A stretch of DNA of 64,000 bases, from assembly GCA_013180625.2 (NCBI GenBank), contig SNVD02010163.1:62001-126000 (forward strand), read 5' to 3'. The notes below the pieces were generated by a model. The model was given only the letters and a program-made list of their open reading frames with translations. It had not been told where the DNA came from and searched no databases. Source of the stretch: Boswellia sacra. Taxonomy: Eukaryota; Streptophyta; Magnoliopsida; Sapindales; Burseraceae. The translations under genes were made by a program, and so were the position numbers. Numbering within the stretch: the first letter of the stretch is position 1; each line of letters begins with the position of its first letter. Below are positions 10,739-21,430 of this stretch, one piece after another.

Positions 10739-10987
10739 CTATAGCACTCTATCACACCTATCAAACATTCGTACCTTGACGGGTTCGATTCCCCTAATCT
10801 TACAAGCTCTGTTATTCCTGAGTAAGACAGATCCTCTATCAATCTCCTCAAACGTTTGAAACCATTTATAGTTTGGACTCATGTAAAATGAGCATCCATA
10901 GTCCAAAATCCATTCCTTCTGTGTATCATGTGCTAAATGTACCAGTAACTCTACCGAATCATATCCATCTGACACCACTGATGCATC
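10739..10987 (-). pseudogene. Copia aspartic protease, degenerate
   Basis: The reading is EWILDYGCSFYMSPNYKWF, then FEEIDRGSVLLRNNRACKI. The catalytic signature of Copia proteases is DSG; here it is DYG, which would inactivate the enzyme. It follows the zinc knuckle of gag directly, as expected. Confidence 0.85.
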
Positions 10988-11740
10988 TCCAGTTTCTTGT
11001 TTTTCATTTACTTCTTCTTGCCATTAGGGCACTCCCTTTTTATGTGGCCCTCCTTGTTGCATCGATGACACTTGATTCTCCTATGTGATTTGGATATTGA
11101 CTTTCCTTTGTTCTTGTTATTTTCTCTCTTGTTAGTTCTATCTTGAACAATGAAAGCCTCATTGCTACTACTTACCTTTTTCTTTGCCCTTAATTCCAAT
11201 TCCTTAGACCTAATCGACGATTCCAAATTATCAAGGGATAGAGTGTCTCTTAACGGTATCCCGAAGTTGAAAATAGCTCGTAGGTAATAAGTTTAATAAT
11301 ATAACTACCTAATTTTCATCATTAATCTTCTCTCTAATGTTCTCCAATTCAATAATCAACTTGTTGAATTCATCAAGATTCTCATCAAGACTCTTGTCCT
11401 CCTGCATCTTGAATCCAAACAATTTCGCCTTCAAATAAATCCTGTTTGAGAAAGATTTTGTCATATAAAGTCTCTCCAATTTTAGCCATAACCCCACGCA
11501 GTCGTCTCCATGTTGCACTTCCTTAAAACATTGTCACTAAGATACAAGATCATGGTACTATATGTCTTTTTGAGCATCTCTATCTTTTCCATTTTTGACA
11601 TGGTGTTAGGATGGTTATTCTTATATTGAAGTTTATGAGCAACCTTATGTTGAACCAAGATTGCTCTTATCCTCTATCGCCAAATCTCGAAGTCTTCCTT
11701 GCCATTAAACTATTGCATTCTCAAACTTGGTTGAAGCCAT
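10988..11740 (-). pseudogene. Copia gag with CCHC zinc knuckle, degenerate
   Basis: The start ATG at 11740 is followed by MASTKFE and, in a shifted frame, FNGKEDFEIWR. Further text includes VGLWLKLERLYMTKSF, NRIYLKAKLFGFKM and DENLDEFNKLIIELENI. The zinc knuckle CHRCNKEGHIKREC (C-x2-C-x4-H-x4-C) near 11040 is complete. Gag packages the element RNA. At least three frame changes and several stops break the frame. Confidence 0.87.
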
Positions 11741-11770
11741 CTTCAATGATCCACACTCATCGCATCGCTT

Positions 11771-11998
11771 GTGGGGATAATTGAAAAAAATAACCAACTC
11801 TCAACTACGGCTGTTTCTAAGAAAACTCAAGTCACGATGGTTTGGTCCTTTTATAGTGATCAAAGTGTTTCCATATGGTGCAGTGGAGATTGCACAACCG
11901 ATAAAACTTCATTCAAGGTCAATGGACAAAGGCTAAAGCATTACTTTAGTGGTAAAACAGAACCGCAGAAAAGTACCACATTGCTTGATGAAGTTTGA
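11771..11998 (+). pseudogene. Gypsy integrase C-terminal end, frameshifted
   Basis: In one frame the text is [18 protein letters not shown]; after a frame change it becomes [18 protein letters not shown]. These are typical of the C-terminal end of plant Ty3/Gypsy integrases ([22 protein letters not shown]). It is followed by TTCTTAGGAGGCAACCTAAG-like text at about 12040-12059, which often follows pol in this group of elements. Only the last part of pol is present. Confidence 0.75.
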
Positions 11999-11999
11999 G

Positions 12000-14429
12000 A
12001 AGCAAAACCATGTCCGGCTAATGATGTAAAACAAAGTGCTTCTTAGGAGGCAACCTAAGCTAAGCTAGGACATTATATTTTGCTTTTGTTGACTTAACTG
12101 TTTTCTTTGTTTTTAAGTGTGTTTTTCTAATTTTAATTCTATGTATGCATTCATGTTATGTGTTAGTGTTTTCGAGCAAACTTTCAACTCAAGAGTCAAG
12201 TTTGGGGGAGTGTTGGCAAAAGCCTTGTGCTCTTGCGCCATGTGATTCATGTCGTTGTGCCAGTGATGATATAGAACATACACTCCTACACCAGGTAATT
12301 CACGCTACTGTGCTGAATTTGTCTTCAAAGTTTAAATTTTACAAAAGCTTTAAGCTTCTGCGCCCAACTTATTGTGCTACTGCGTAACTAGGACCCAGGA
12401 TTTTAAGCTCATAAATGGCGCCCTTGTGCCTAATTTTGCACGCCTGTGCATCTTAGCACCCATATGAATACATTTGCTAGAAATATGGTGCTCCTATGCT
12501 CGGCCCCTGGCACGACGACGCGAGTAGAAATTAAAAAATTAGGCTTCTAGGTGGCGCTCCTACACTGGTTTCGTGCCCTTGCACATTTAAATCCCATCAA
12601 AATATACAAGGGTCACCAGAGAGTTAGCACTCCTGCACAACAAACAATTCTGCACCTACGCGGTAAAATTAGGGCAAACTAGATTTGGAGTTTTTCATTT
12701 GCGCTCTTACGTCATGTTGTTCGCATCGCTATGCAAATTCAATTTTTAAGAAAAAAAATAGACCTCCTAGCATCCATTTTTCAAAAACTCTCCTTAGCTC
12801 TCCATATCTCTCTACATCGTCACGGTCTCTGGCAAACAAATTTGCCATAGCCCAACCTTTAGTCACCCTCGTCGACATTGCTAGGCTTCCTTGTTGTCAT
12901 CTACATCCACGTTCTCTCTCTATATCAACCTTCACTCCTCTCATCTCCTCCTTTTTCGCGTGAAAGGCAAGTTAGTTAATGTTTTTGTTTCAACACTCGA
13001 ATATAGCCATATTGCTTTACGTTTTCTTATGAGATTAGATTTTGTTTATGGACATATAAGTGCTTGTGGCCACTGTAATAGGTGGATTGACTATAAGGAG
13101 TTTGGGCGAAAAGGATGGTATATTAAGAGTGTTCATGCTTTGAATTTGATTATTGAATTGTGTTACACTGATTGGGTGATTGGAATGCCATGTGTTTGGA
13201 AGCCTAATTTAAGCCTATGGATAATGCATGTCTCAGTGAATTTTACATATTTTTACATTGAACAATATCAAAATACCTTTATCAATATGATTGTGAGTGG
13301 GTGATTTGTGTGTTCTATTGTTTAATTTATGTTTGTAATGTAGATGACTAATATGCAAAAGTTAGTATAGACATTTTGTTGCATTCTTGCAATTTAAGGG
13401 TACATTTTATTTTAGGTGATATATTTTGTTCATTACATGTGTCCTTACTGCGAAGATAAATTTGTTAATATGCCATTCACCTACATGTTAATAGAGTTGT
13501 TATTGCCAATGCAATTTTAGAACTTGAATGATATTTGAAACATGTTTTTGTGTGAAACATGAGTTTTTGTTGGTATTCATGTTGATGAATTTTGAATGTT
13601 CAAATGTGTCTAATCCTCCAAAATGCCATCCATGGAGATTTTGGCTATGACAAGGCATTCTGGACAATAGAACATTGGTTATTTTGCACATTATGTATTG
13701 GTTGTCAAGTTGTTTTGTTATTGTGCATTCTGGATAAGGCATGATATTATCATACACATTATTTATCCTGTTCATAAGCTACAAATGATTTCTGTCAGGC
13801 ATTGCATGTTTAATGAAGAAGTTTGAAATGTGGCTAACATTTTGTATGAGATTTTAATGGCCATGATAAAGTGATACTGTGTGCATATGATAGGTAGTTA
13901 CCTTTTGTTATATTTGTTGATGGAATATTAAGTTCATGTATTCACCAATAACATTACATTGCTCAAACTAATATTTGTAGTGACCGTTATGCCTTAAGAT
14001 TTCACATTGTCCAGCTACTTGCAGTGTGATATCATATTCAACACATGGCTTTGAATAGAATTTGGAAAGCATGCAATTTTGCTTTGGTTGTGCATATCTT
14101 GGTGCTCATTGTTTAGCTTTTTAAATGTAAGTGATCATATTGATGCTTTGGAATTCACTTGCTCATACCATTTGAGTTAAAGTATGCTTTAAAACACAAA
14201 ATCAAGAACTCCATTTGATCTTAAGTTTGAGATTTATATTACATTTGGAGTTTGTTTTGCACTTGTTTGCTTTCCATCTGGATAGTTTTCATTCTTTACA
14301 TACCCGAGTTGGTGACAAATGCAAACCATATGGACTTCACATTAGAATTACATGGCCATATTGCTGATGGACTGGAATTAACAATACTGGAGTGCTAGTT
14401 TTCTGTTTGTTTCACTTATGTGTAGGATC
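12000..14429. other. Long non-coding interior of the Gypsy element
   Basis: A purine-rich tract (AAGTTTGGGGGAGTG, about 12198-12213) follows the pol end. The next 550 bp are GC-richer and repeat phrases such as CTCCTGCGCC / CTCCTACGC; similar phrases recur at 16900-16960 and in the LTR at 19920-20150. An open frame at 12891-13304 (137 codons) has no recognisable family. The rest is AT-rich without features. Confidence 0.45.
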
Positions 14430-15635
14430 ATGGCATCGAAGAGAAGAAAGGTTTCTTCTACTGCTGCAGCATCATCCTCTGCTGTGCTTGCATTTGATCG
14501 GCATATCTTCAAAAGTGCTAAAACTACAACCCGTTACTACAATACTGTCCTTGCCAAAAGCTACCTTTGAAAGTGAGGCATAGACACAACTAATGACGTT
14601 TTATGGCTTTCACTAAGCAAGGATACATGGCAGACTTTCATGGGCTAGCTGAAGCATGCCATTGTACCCATGGTTGGGGAATTTTATGCAAATGCCAAGG
14701 AGAGGAACGGTTATAATGTGTTTGTCTAAGGGACACAATTTTCGTTCAGTCCTGCTGTTATTAACCGATTTTACAAGTTACCAGACATCGGTGAGTGTGA
14801 GTACTACCATTATAGGATCAATCCAAACTTTGATGAGATTTTATTATATCTTGCTCTAGCGGGTACACAGTGAGGGTCATCCGGAGGTCATCGAGGGGAG
14901 GCCAGCATGTTTCAGACCTTTGTTATGTGAGTCAAGTTATAGGCATTGAACCTCTTTGTTTACAAAAAAATGTTGCTAAACACTTATCATAGAGAGGTTT
15001 CCAAGGAGCGGACCGCATTATTATATGCATATAAGCAAGGGATGATGATTAATATGTGGCAATTGATTGCGGACAACATAATCCATTGCATTCAATCCAG
15101 AACTAGTGGCAGGCTTCCCTATCCATCATTGATCACAGCTCTTTGCCAAACCGCTAGGGTTGTTATTGATGTAGCCAAAGAGCGATCGTAGCTATTGCCC
15201 ATCATAGATACAAGACTCTTTTTGACACTTGAGAAGGCACGATTAAGAGAACCACCTCCGCAGCAGCCTCCACCTCTGGCTTGCACATTGATCGTTATGC
15301 AACGGATGGATAAATTTGAGCACGAGCTCTAGGAGACTCGATATGAGCTCACTACAATATGCCAAGATGTCACTCATATTAAACAAATGGTGACATACAT
15401 GATGGAGTCTCACCGTGCGTTTTAGTAGTTCTTCCATAGTTAAGGGGCATTTCTAGATTTGTTTCCTCCTCCACTGTTATTTGTTGAGGATGAGAGGTAG
15501 CCTACTAAGGAACTTCCTTGGGATCTAGTCATCGATGAGGAGGACGATGTTCAGCAAAGAGATGATAATGTATACACCAAAGCGCGTGATGTCGATTTTG
15601 GAGCTGATCTTGGCAATGATCTCCATAATGACTAG
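14430..15635 (+). pseudogene. Accessory ORF of the Gypsy element (putative plant transposon protein type), degenerate
   Basis: It starts MASKRRKVSSTAAASSSAV, with a basic patch KRRK that could be a nuclear signal. The core reads VPMVGEFYANAKERNG, then GTQFSFSPAVINRFYKLPDI. The pattern EFYAN...G..FSP..IN.F is that of the plant-specific transposon protein domain seen in extra ORFs of plant LTR elements. Further on come MWQLIADNIIHCIQ and GRLPYPSLITALCQTA, a proline-rich stretch and an acidic end (EDDVQQRDD) with a stop at 15633-15635. Several stops and frameshifts are present. The domain's function is unknown. Confidence 0.65.
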
Positions 15636-16677
15636 AATCCAGTTGATTCTTAAACTTCAAGGAATTTTTATGATTTTATTTTTTTTACTATGTGTACACA
15701 TTGAGGGCAATGTTCTCAAGTTTTGGGGTGCAGTTGCATTATTTTGATTTGTTCGAATATTTGCCTATTTTGTATGTTTTGCATCTGTTTTTTTATGTCT
15801 TGCATATAATGTGCTTTTTTATTTATTAAAAAAAATTAGATAAGTTGATTTTGTGGCCCTTTTAGTTTAAACAAGTAAGCTCTTAGGGATGTCTTAATAT
15901 GTAGTACCCTAAGGCCAACTGGCTTGGGAGCTACTAGTCGAAAGCTTGTTAGACAAACTAAAAAGAAAGCTTAAAGGAATCAAAATTGCACTATCTAGTT
16001 GAAAAAAAGAAAAAAAAAAAAGAGGGAGAGAGAATTTTAAACAGTTAAAAGAGCTAACAAGATGAGGGTGATGGATATACCTGTTGCAATAATAAGTAGG
16101 TGTTCAAATACAAAAAGGGGAAATGAGAAGCTTGATTGAGTTGCATTGAAAATATGAATTGATGAGGGTGAAAAGTTTATGAAGTTGAGAGATTTTACAT
16201 GCAATTTGAACCAAAAAATTCAACCTTTTCCATACCCTTATTACCTTAGCCATACATTACAAGCTTTAAAAAGTCCTATTTGATCCTTGATGTTGAGTTG
16301 GTCTACATTAGTGGAGAGTAGCATGACTAGCAAGCTTATGGAGTCTCAATTTTCATACAGTACATAAATGTTTTATTTGACTTATTTTGTTGCATAATCT
16401 CATTTGAATTGCACTCAGTGATGTGAGATTGACTCAGCATACACACGCTCGAGGAATTGGGAATGGACTTGATTGATGTTGAGGAGAATCCTATATGATT
16501 TTGCAAATTTGAAATTTCTTTTGAGTTATCAATTATTCAATTTTTGAGGCCAATCACAGTGATAAATACAAAACTTGATTTTACATGAGCAATTTTTGAT
16601 CTGAACATATTTGGTTATTCTTATCGATTGTTTTTGTTTTGCTCGAGGACTAGCCAAATGTTAAGTTTAGGGGTATT
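15636..16677. other. Gypsy 3' untranslated region ending in a purine-rich tract
   Basis: No coding signal. AAGTTTTGGGGTGCAG (about 15717-15732) and AAGTTTAGGGGTATTT (about 16662-16677) are polypurine-like. The second abuts the 3' LTR and is the likely plus-strand primer. Confidence 0.55.
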
Positions 16678-17906
16678 TGTTAGTGAATTTTTTTCACTAA
16701 TTTAATACACTTAAATTTAATTTTTTGATTAGTTAAATGCAGATTCTTTGGAAAGAAATTGGATTCCTGATAAAACACATCAAAAATAGGAGTAAAAAGG
16801 CCTAAAAGAGGAAAAGTACGGATGTCCAAATCAGAGACTTGGCACTTTAGCGCAACACAAAATAGCGTGGCAGCACGACATCTAGAACAACAAAGCTTCT
16901 GGAACCAGAAAGTTGGCACTCTCGCACCACCATAGCTGCGCTCCTACGCAAGTGCAATTTTGGAAATTCTCAGGATTCCTCTTCCAACTCGTATTCGAAT
17001 TCGAATTCTTTCTCCTCAAGAATATAAATAGGCGAGTTTTAGGTCTTCTTTAGGGTATCAGAGGTGTCCTTAGAGATGCTTAGGAGGTAAGGAAGCAATC
17101 TACAACCCCTTAGAGGCATAATTCAAGGGAGAATCTTCAAGAAATCTTCAATATTTTCTAAGTCTTTCTTTCTCCTCTATTCTTTATGAAGACTACTCGA
17201 TTTTCTTGTGTTATTTTCCTTTACATTATGAACTAAATCTCTTTTTTCTAAGGTTAGGATGTAGCCAAGTTTGATACTCTATCATTTCAATTAATGTTTA
17301 TTCAATTTCTTGTTGAGTGAATTATTCACGTATTTAATGCTTGTGATGGTCTGGCCAACTATTACATGATTTGAGATATAAATAAGACTGAGAAGTTAAT
17401 TTATATTAGTCCTTGATTGATTCACCTTAAACTCATATGAGATAGAAATATAATTGTGATTTGTGCAACCCTATGTGATTTCTTGTGCTTAAAGGATAAC
17501 TATAAGTTATTAGATGAGACAGGCATTTGATTCTCCCTATAGTTATACATTGTTATTGCTTGAAAAAGAATAACAAATACCTTAGAGAAATTGGTTGGCA
17601 ATAAGATTGATGAATATTAATTAAATTGGATTAAATAGTAGAGTAGATAATTTAGTTGAAACCTGATACCCTAGAGCTTAATCCATTGAATTTATCTCAA
17701 CTTACCTTAAATATAGTTTCTTTGCTTAGCATTTAAATTTTATTCTAGTTTTTTATTTAGTTAATTCCTTTAAATTTGTTATTTACTTACATAAAATCAA
17801 AGTTGGATTAAGTTTAGTAGTTAATAACCGATCCTCATACGAACAAAACTCACTCATCATTATATTACTTGTTCGATTTCATATACTTGTGAATTTTTGC
17901 ATAACA
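16678..17906 (+). repeat. 3' LTR of the Gypsy element (1,229 bp)
   Basis: It begins TGTTAGTGAATTTTTTTCAC and ends GCATAACA, giving TG...CA ends, and is preceded by a purine-rich tract. A TATA-like ATATAAATAGG lies at about 17023-17033. The downstream half (about 17230-17600) matches the solo LTR at 39012-40338 in order and phrasing (CTAAGGTTAGGATGTAGCC against CTAAGGTTAAGATGTAGCC). Confidence 0.75.
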
Positions 17907-18491
17907 CCAATCTTGAAATTTTTAGAGTGCCTCCTCTTTAGTCTTCAAGATGTATACCCATATGTTCCTTGAGTAGTCATCAACAAAGGTCATGAGGTAT
18001 CTACCTCCACCTAAAGTAGAGTACTAAGATGGACCCCATAAGTGTGCATGAATATAACTCAGAGTCTTATTAGAAGTGCAAGTGGAGAAGAGAATTTAAC
18101 CGTAATGCTTACTAAATTTTGTTTTCTCCAAGTCAACTCCATGCAACAAGTCTTGTTTCTGCACTTCTTAAAAACCTCTTTCACTCACATGGTCAAGCCT
18201 CTTATGATACAAGTAGGCTTTATCATCTAATTCTGAAACCACTTTTGCTTTTCCAATCATCGTTTTGCCCTGGAGAATATAAAGGCCTTTTTCTCTCACA
18301 CCTTTCATTACAACTAGACAACCTCTTGTAACTTTTAAGGTGCCATTCTCCATTTTGAAACTACAGCCACTGGAATCAAACATGCTGAGTAAAATCAAGT
18401 TCCTCTTTAATTCAGAAAGGTGCCTCACAACATTCAAAACTTTTTCAACACCTCTATGAGTTCTAATCCTAACTGTACCAATGTCTACCAC
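17907..18491 (-). pseudogene. Copia GAG-pre-integrase and truncated integrase
   Basis: The open stretch 18491-18168 reads TVRIRTHRGVEKVL, LSELKRNLILLSMFDSSGCS, KGLYILQGKT and YLYHKRLDHVSERGF; YLYHKRLDH is the H-x-H entry to integrase. Integrase text follows in other frames to about 17930 (ending near FVDDYSRN). The catalytic core is cut off by the Gypsy element. Confidence 0.8.
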
Positions 18492-19390
18492 TTAACAAGC
18501 TTCGTCATTTCCTAGCATATTACGTCCACCATTAATCTTTTCATAAGATTCAAAACAGCTTCTATGTGGTGTCATGTGAAACATACAACCGGAGTCTAAA
18601 ACCCAACGTTCCTCTAAACTTTGTGCTGTCAGTGCTAACACATCAGAACTCTCATATCCATCCTCTACAATAGCAGCATCACCCTTTTTTTGCTTATTAA
18701 CTTTCTCGTTCTTGTTTCTTTTGAGAAAAAACCTCATAATATGCCCCTCCTCATGACAATGATAGCATATTATTGCTTTCTTACCCTTTGAATTTGACCT
18801 TGACTGTGACCTACCTTTGTAATCACGTTTGTCATTCCTACCTCTAACATGTAGCCCTTCACCCGAGTGTTCACCCAACTCGTTCTTCCCTTGGAGATCT
18901 TTTGAATTCAATGCACCAATCATATTATCAAGTGACAATGTCTCCCTACCACACTTCAAAATATCTACAAATTTCTCATATGGTTTTGGAAGAGAATGTA
19001 ATAGCACCAAAAATTCATCAATGTGGTCTTGCAAGTTCTTATCCTCAACCATTTTGAAAGTAAAGAATTTTGCCTTTAAATACAATCTACTCGATAGATT
19101 TTTCGTCATATAAAAGCTTTCAAGCTTTAACCATACCTCAGCCACAATTTTCATTTGAGAGACTTGCCTTAACACCTTGTTGTTCAAGTAGAGAATTAAC
19201 GTGTTGTCGGTTCTCTTCATGATATCACTCCTATTTTCGACGCTATAGCTTTTCAGAATCTTGCTTCGCCCCCAAGAGCTTAATCCAATCCTAGGTTGCC
19301 TAACAAGGCCAACATCTTCATCCTCCAAATAGCGAAGTCATTACTACCATCATACTTCTCAATCTTGTACTTGCTAGTTAATGTAGCCAT
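18492..19390 (-). pseudogene. Copia gag-protease, mostly open but frameshifted
   Basis: The ATG at 19390 is followed by MATLTSKYKIEKYDGSNDFA. A frame change near 19320 leads into an open frame of 278 codons (19328-18492). Residue text includes AEVWLKLESFYMTKNL, LYLKAKFFTFKM, IDEFLVLLHSLPKPYEKFVD and ETLSLDNMIGALNSKDLQ. The zinc knuckle CYHCHEEGHIMRFF has its last cysteine replaced by phenylalanine. The protease signature WVLDSGCMFHMTP is intact (DSG). This is the best-preserved reading frame among the retroelements here, but the frameshift and truncation mean it is dead. Confidence 0.85.
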
Positions 19391-19505
19391 CACAGAAATT
19401 TCTTTGAAAACCTCTCGTACTACACAACTACGAGTCAGGAGTTTTATCGGACACTTGTTGTGCTAGCAACTTTTAGACACCAAAGACCCCAAACAGTCGT
19501 AACCA

Positions 19506-19519
19506 GGCTCTAATACCAA
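19506..19519 (-). other. Copia primer-binding site (initiator tRNA-Met type)
   Basis: The minus strand reads TTGGTATTAGAGCC, two bases inside the LTR end. The consensus is TGGTATCAGAGCC, so there is one change. It marks the start of minus-strand synthesis and fixes the LTR end at 19522. Confidence 0.8.
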
Positions 19520-19521
19520 TT

Positions 19522-20277
19522 TGTTGTGAAGAAGAGCGGCACACACACTCATAAGTAGCTTATCACGGAATTAATCTAGGAGATCAAGCACAGACCCAAG
19601 TAAAGTAAAACAAAGAAAACACAAGAGCAAAAGGATTTATATTGGTTTAGACCACAATATGTGATCCTACGTCCAGTTGCTGGTGATGATCAATCTACTA
19701 TGGTAATAACAAAGAGATACAAGAGTGTTTACAGGGACAACTAGAAGAAATTTAGCCTCTCACACTCCAAGAACGTGTCAAATCTTTCTAAACCCTAACC
19801 CTATTTCTTTTCTCTCTTTTTCAACTTTCTCAAAATCATTTTACACTGAAAACACATCCCTATTTATAGTCCAAGGCTCAAAGGCCAATTTCTTACGTAA
19901 TAAGTAATCCTATTTTGACCAGGAAACAGACTCGTGCTGATGCGCCAAAGTACCCGATCTCTTGCACCAACTTTCCGTCTAGATGAATTTGCAAACCCAG
20001 AATCCATGCTCCTATGCCAATCTATGCTCCTACACATTGAGCTTCGTGCGGGTGTGCCAACCTTCTATCTCTGCATGTTTGACGTTGCATTTGATGTGCA
20101 CTTGGTGCTCTGACACCACTTTAGCTTCGTGCCTACACGACTTCTCTGCCTGCATTAGACAAGTTGAACCATAGACTTCACATTCACCTTGATTTTTTAT
20201 TTTAGAAAAGTGACACACCTTAAACTATTAAAGGGTACTAAAATAATTTAATGTCAGACACCTAACTAAAAGCAACA
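19522..20277 (-). repeat. 5' LTR of the second Copia element (756 bp)
   Basis: In plus-strand orientation it begins TGTTGTGAAG and ends AGCAACA, giving inverted TGTTG...CAACA ends. A TATA box (CTATAAATAGGG on the minus strand, about 19858-19869) is placed as expected for a U3/R promoter. Only this one LTR is present. Confidence 0.7.
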
Positions 20278-20551
20278 AGCTAATGATGGAGTTATTTAAA
20301 GCAAGCCTGAGAGTTACTAGTGAAATTTTTTTCTTCATGTAATTAATGTTAACTTGTAAAACTCAAACTATATTTTAGTCACATGGTTCCTTTTGATGAA
20401 TTAGGATCCTCCCTGATCTGAGCTTTTGTAGTTTTTTACCACGTGGATTTTATTAACAATGAATGGTTAAGATCCATTATATTCTCTCTCCTCTTCCATG
20501 TATTTTATTTAAACCATCCCTTATGTCTTTGTATTTTGCTTAGATGAAAAT

Positions 20552-21360
20552 TGTTAGTGTCAATGTGACACCTATGCATGTGCAATGAACATGATTTATT
20601 TTGATCAAACTTGTGGTAAAAACATTGAGTTATATTCTTTCCTATTTTCATTGTTTCTAGAAGTCTTTCTTAGGAAGCATTATATTCATTTGAAAAAAAC
20701 TCTTATTAGATTAAGATATTATTTTAGTATTCTAGTTTACTTAGGAGTATATTATATCACTTCCTATAATTTTGATCATTATCCTATACTTACCATTTTA
20801 GTTTGATTGAGATTCTACGTGATATTGATGAGAAGGACAATTGATCTTTACATACTAAATAATGTTATTCTTATAACTTATATAGTATTCACTTTTCAGA
20901 TATTACGGTTTAGAGCTTCAACACATATTGAAATGTGTCTTTGATTTTGTTTTATGAGAGCTTTATTCATGTATGAGAGGTTGTAATCGTGCATGAATTT
21001 TGATTAAGTCTTTTTGAGTTAGTATTCACTTGAAAGTTGATTGTTTATATAATTCAGTATCAGAAATGGTTATCGCATGTTACTTAACAGTGTGTTTGTT
21101 AGGTTATCAGTAATTGAGAGTTAGTAGTGTCAATAGACTTTAAGATCTTGCAGGAATTTTGTTTTACAAAGATTAGGTTAGCGTATGAGAGTGAGTCAGC
21201 ACTATAAATGTACCTCAAGATTGTACAAATAAGAAATTTGTGAATTGTGGCTCTAGGTTGTCCGTGGATGTAGGTTTTATAATCGAATAACGTAAATCCG
21301 CCTCAACCATTTTATACCACAGTTTTTTGTTATATTATATATAACTAATCCATACTTACA
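20552..21360 (+). repeat. 5' LTR of the Sirevirus-like Copia (809 bp)
   Basis: It begins TGTTAGTGTC and ends CATACTTACA. It matches 28637-29412 along its length, for example GTGACACCTATGCATGTGCA in both. Confidence 0.85.
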
Positions 21361-21372
21361 GATTTTATAATT

Positions 21373-21387
21373 TATATCAGAGCAGGT
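21373..21387 (+). other. Copia primer-binding site, degenerate
   Basis: TATATCAGAGCAGGT lies just inside the 5' LTR and resembles the initiator tRNA-Met site TGGTATCAGAGC. Confidence 0.55.
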
Positions 21388-21430
21388 TCATTGACATACA
21401 GGTGAAGAAAGATCACATTGATTTTAAAGC

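Larger units (their letters stand above)
4053..11764 (-). mobile_element. Ty1/Copia retrotransposon remnant (Tork/TNT1-94-like), interrupted by a CACTA element
   Basis: Read on the minus strand, the order is gag (11740 down), CCHC zinc knuckle, protease, integrase, reverse transcriptase and RNase H (down to about 4053). This is the Copia order. The gag text (WLKLERLYMTKSF, YLKAKLF, DEFNKLI) is typical of TNT1-94/Tork-type elements. The coding sequence has many stops and frameshifts. The 5' LTR and primer-binding site are missing: the remnant ends at about 11764, where a Gypsy element begins. The 3' LTR is also missing: the remnant breaks off just after the RNase H text TKHVDV. The interval 4976-8938 is a later CACTA insertion with its target duplication. 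Confidence 0.88.
11765..17906 (+). mobile_element. 5'-truncated Ty3/Gypsy retrotransposon (Athila/Tat-like) with accessory ORF and 3' LTR
   Basis: The plus strand begins inside the integrase C terminus (11786-11995), continues through a long non-coding stretch, an accessory ORF remnant (14430-15635), a purine-rich tract (AAGTTTAGGGGTATTT) and a 3' LTR (16678-17906). The left part (LTR, gag and most of pol) is missing. The element sits in a second Copia, which is broken exactly where the LTR ends; CCAAT (17907-17911) would be one copy of the target duplication, and the partner is lost with the left end. The order pol, extra ORF, LTR is known in Athila and Tat/Retand lineages. The lineage call is inferred from ORF order and LTR length. 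Confidence 0.75.
17907..20277 (-). mobile_element. Second Ty1/Copia remnant (Tork/TNT1-94-like): LTR, primer site, gag, protease, start of integrase
   Basis: On the minus strand the order is LTR (20277-19522), primer-binding site, gag from 19390, protease, GAG-pre-integrase and the first part of integrase (FVDDYSRNIWVYILKTKEEA, about 17930-18000). It stops at 17907 where the Gypsy 3' LTR begins. It is a different copy from the Copia at 4053-11764, because both carry their own gag. The rest of pol and the other LTR are not in the window, so a deletion must have followed the Gypsy insertion. Confidence 0.85.

Noticed and set aside
12891..13304. Open frame of 137 codons on the plus strand
   Set aside because: No recognisable family, lies in the non-coding interior of a Gypsy element, and its composition (F, I, Y, L-rich) is what AT-rich DNA gives by chance.
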